DNA of 64,000 nucleotides, from assembly GCF_008152325.1 (NCBI RefSeq), contig NZ_CP042243.1:1803026-1867025 (forward strand), in the 5' to 3' direction. Of this stretch, positions 63,783-64,000 are shown piece by piece (position 1 is the first letter of the stretch; every line of letters starts with the position of its first letter). This stretch comes from Crassaminicella thermophila. Its GTDB lineage: Bacteria; Bacillota; Clostridia; Peptostreptococcales; Thermotaleaceae. The position numbers were made by a program, and so were the translations under genes. The notes under the pieces are model-generated. The model had not been told where the DNA came from, did no database searches, and saw nothing but the letters and a program-made list of their open reading frames with translations.

Positions 63783-63914
63783 CCCTGTCCAAATTCTTCC
63801 TGCTTTTTGTTATGCATTTATTATAGCATTATCTTTGTAGTTTTTAAAGAAACCTTATAATAAATCACTACATATTATTAACAAATAAGTAAAACTATAT
63901 GAATAAAGAATGAA

Positions 63915-63943
63915 AAAAATAGACTCATCTAGAGTCTATTTTT
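63915..63943 (-). terminator. Terminator of the probable rplT operon
   Basis: AAAAATAGACTC/GAGTCTATTTTT stem directly after the stop codon, with a T run on the minus strand. Confidence 0.85.
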
Positions 63944-64000
63944 ATGCATTTAATTTTTGTTTTGCAACATCTACTAATTGAGCAAAACCTGCTTCATCAT
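63942..64000 (-). CDS. rplT: Probable 50S ribosomal protein L20, C-terminal end (partial)
   Basis: Only the last 18 residues (DEAGFAQLVDVAKQKLNA) lie in the window. The ending AGFAQLVDVAK resembles L20 termini, and in clostridia infC-rpmI-rplT commonly precedes trk or rRNA methyltransferase and pheST genes. The assignment rests on the short match and gene order. Confidence 0.6.
   Translation of the reverse strand, partial: DEAGFAQLVDVAKQKLNA

Overview
The window is a low-GC chromosomal segment from an anaerobic, endospore-forming member of the Clostridia. The evidence is the spoIIA sigma-F operon with spoVAA, an alpha/beta-type small acid-soluble spore protein, T-box leaders, GGAGG-type ribosome binding sites, and a ptb-iorA-iorB amino-acid fermentation operon. 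The genus cannot be fixed from sequence reading alone; the Alkaliphilus/Crassaminicella-like clostridia are a reasonable guess.

Layout. (1) 1-8,000: spoVAA, a new 53-residue membrane peptide gene, sigF, spoIIAB and spoIIAA behind a sigma-H-type promoter; thiI with its cysteine desulfurase; a convincing unannotated C-rich small RNA (5201-5308); L-asparaginase; a zinc-ribbon protein; an RNase H-fold exonuclease. (2) 8,000-24,200: the RNA factory. Two complete 16S-23S-5S operons (A and B) and a third, orphan 5S unit all read on the minus strand. Each 5S is followed by a long tRNA array (21, 16 and 13 tRNAs, 50 in all). Between them sit thymidine kinase, a SASP gene and a 72-residue cysteine-rich protein. 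The orphan 5S unit has its own tandem promoters, and operon A carries an extra perfect promoter between 23S and 5S, so 5S-tRNA units look like semi-independent modules docked onto rrn operons. (3) 24,400-44,800: ptb-iorA-iorB, two radical SAM proteins, an amidase-domain protein, argS behind an arginine T-box, an amino-acid racemase, rhomboid protease, GerMN lipoprotein, DUF523, mutS2, a U32 peptidase and zapA. (4) 45,050-56,894: an accessory surface-glycan block inserted between zapA and pheT. (5) 57,000-64,000: pheT, pheS with a phenylalanine T-box, a 31-residue YqzL-like protein, an rRNA/tRNA methyltransferase, TrkA/TrkH-type potassium uptake and the 3' end of a probable rplT.

The accessory block is the best candidate for an undescribed system. 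Four proteins are built by shuffling a few modules: DNRLRE+DUF6385-like, DNRLRE+TPR, GT2+TPR, and an 18-residue repeat+DUF6385-like. They adjoin a dTDP-rhamnose pathway (rfbA-D-B-C) and a 1,057-residue protein carrying two glycosyltransferase and two methyltransferase domains. None of the structural proteins has a signal peptide, and a sigma-K-like promoter precedes the repeat protein. My inference is a glycosylated spore-surface (coat/exosporium) layer assembled from the mother-cell side.

One quality warning: the 23S copy in operon B carries ten extra bases in nine homopolymers compared with copy A, which looks like an assembly or polishing artefact.
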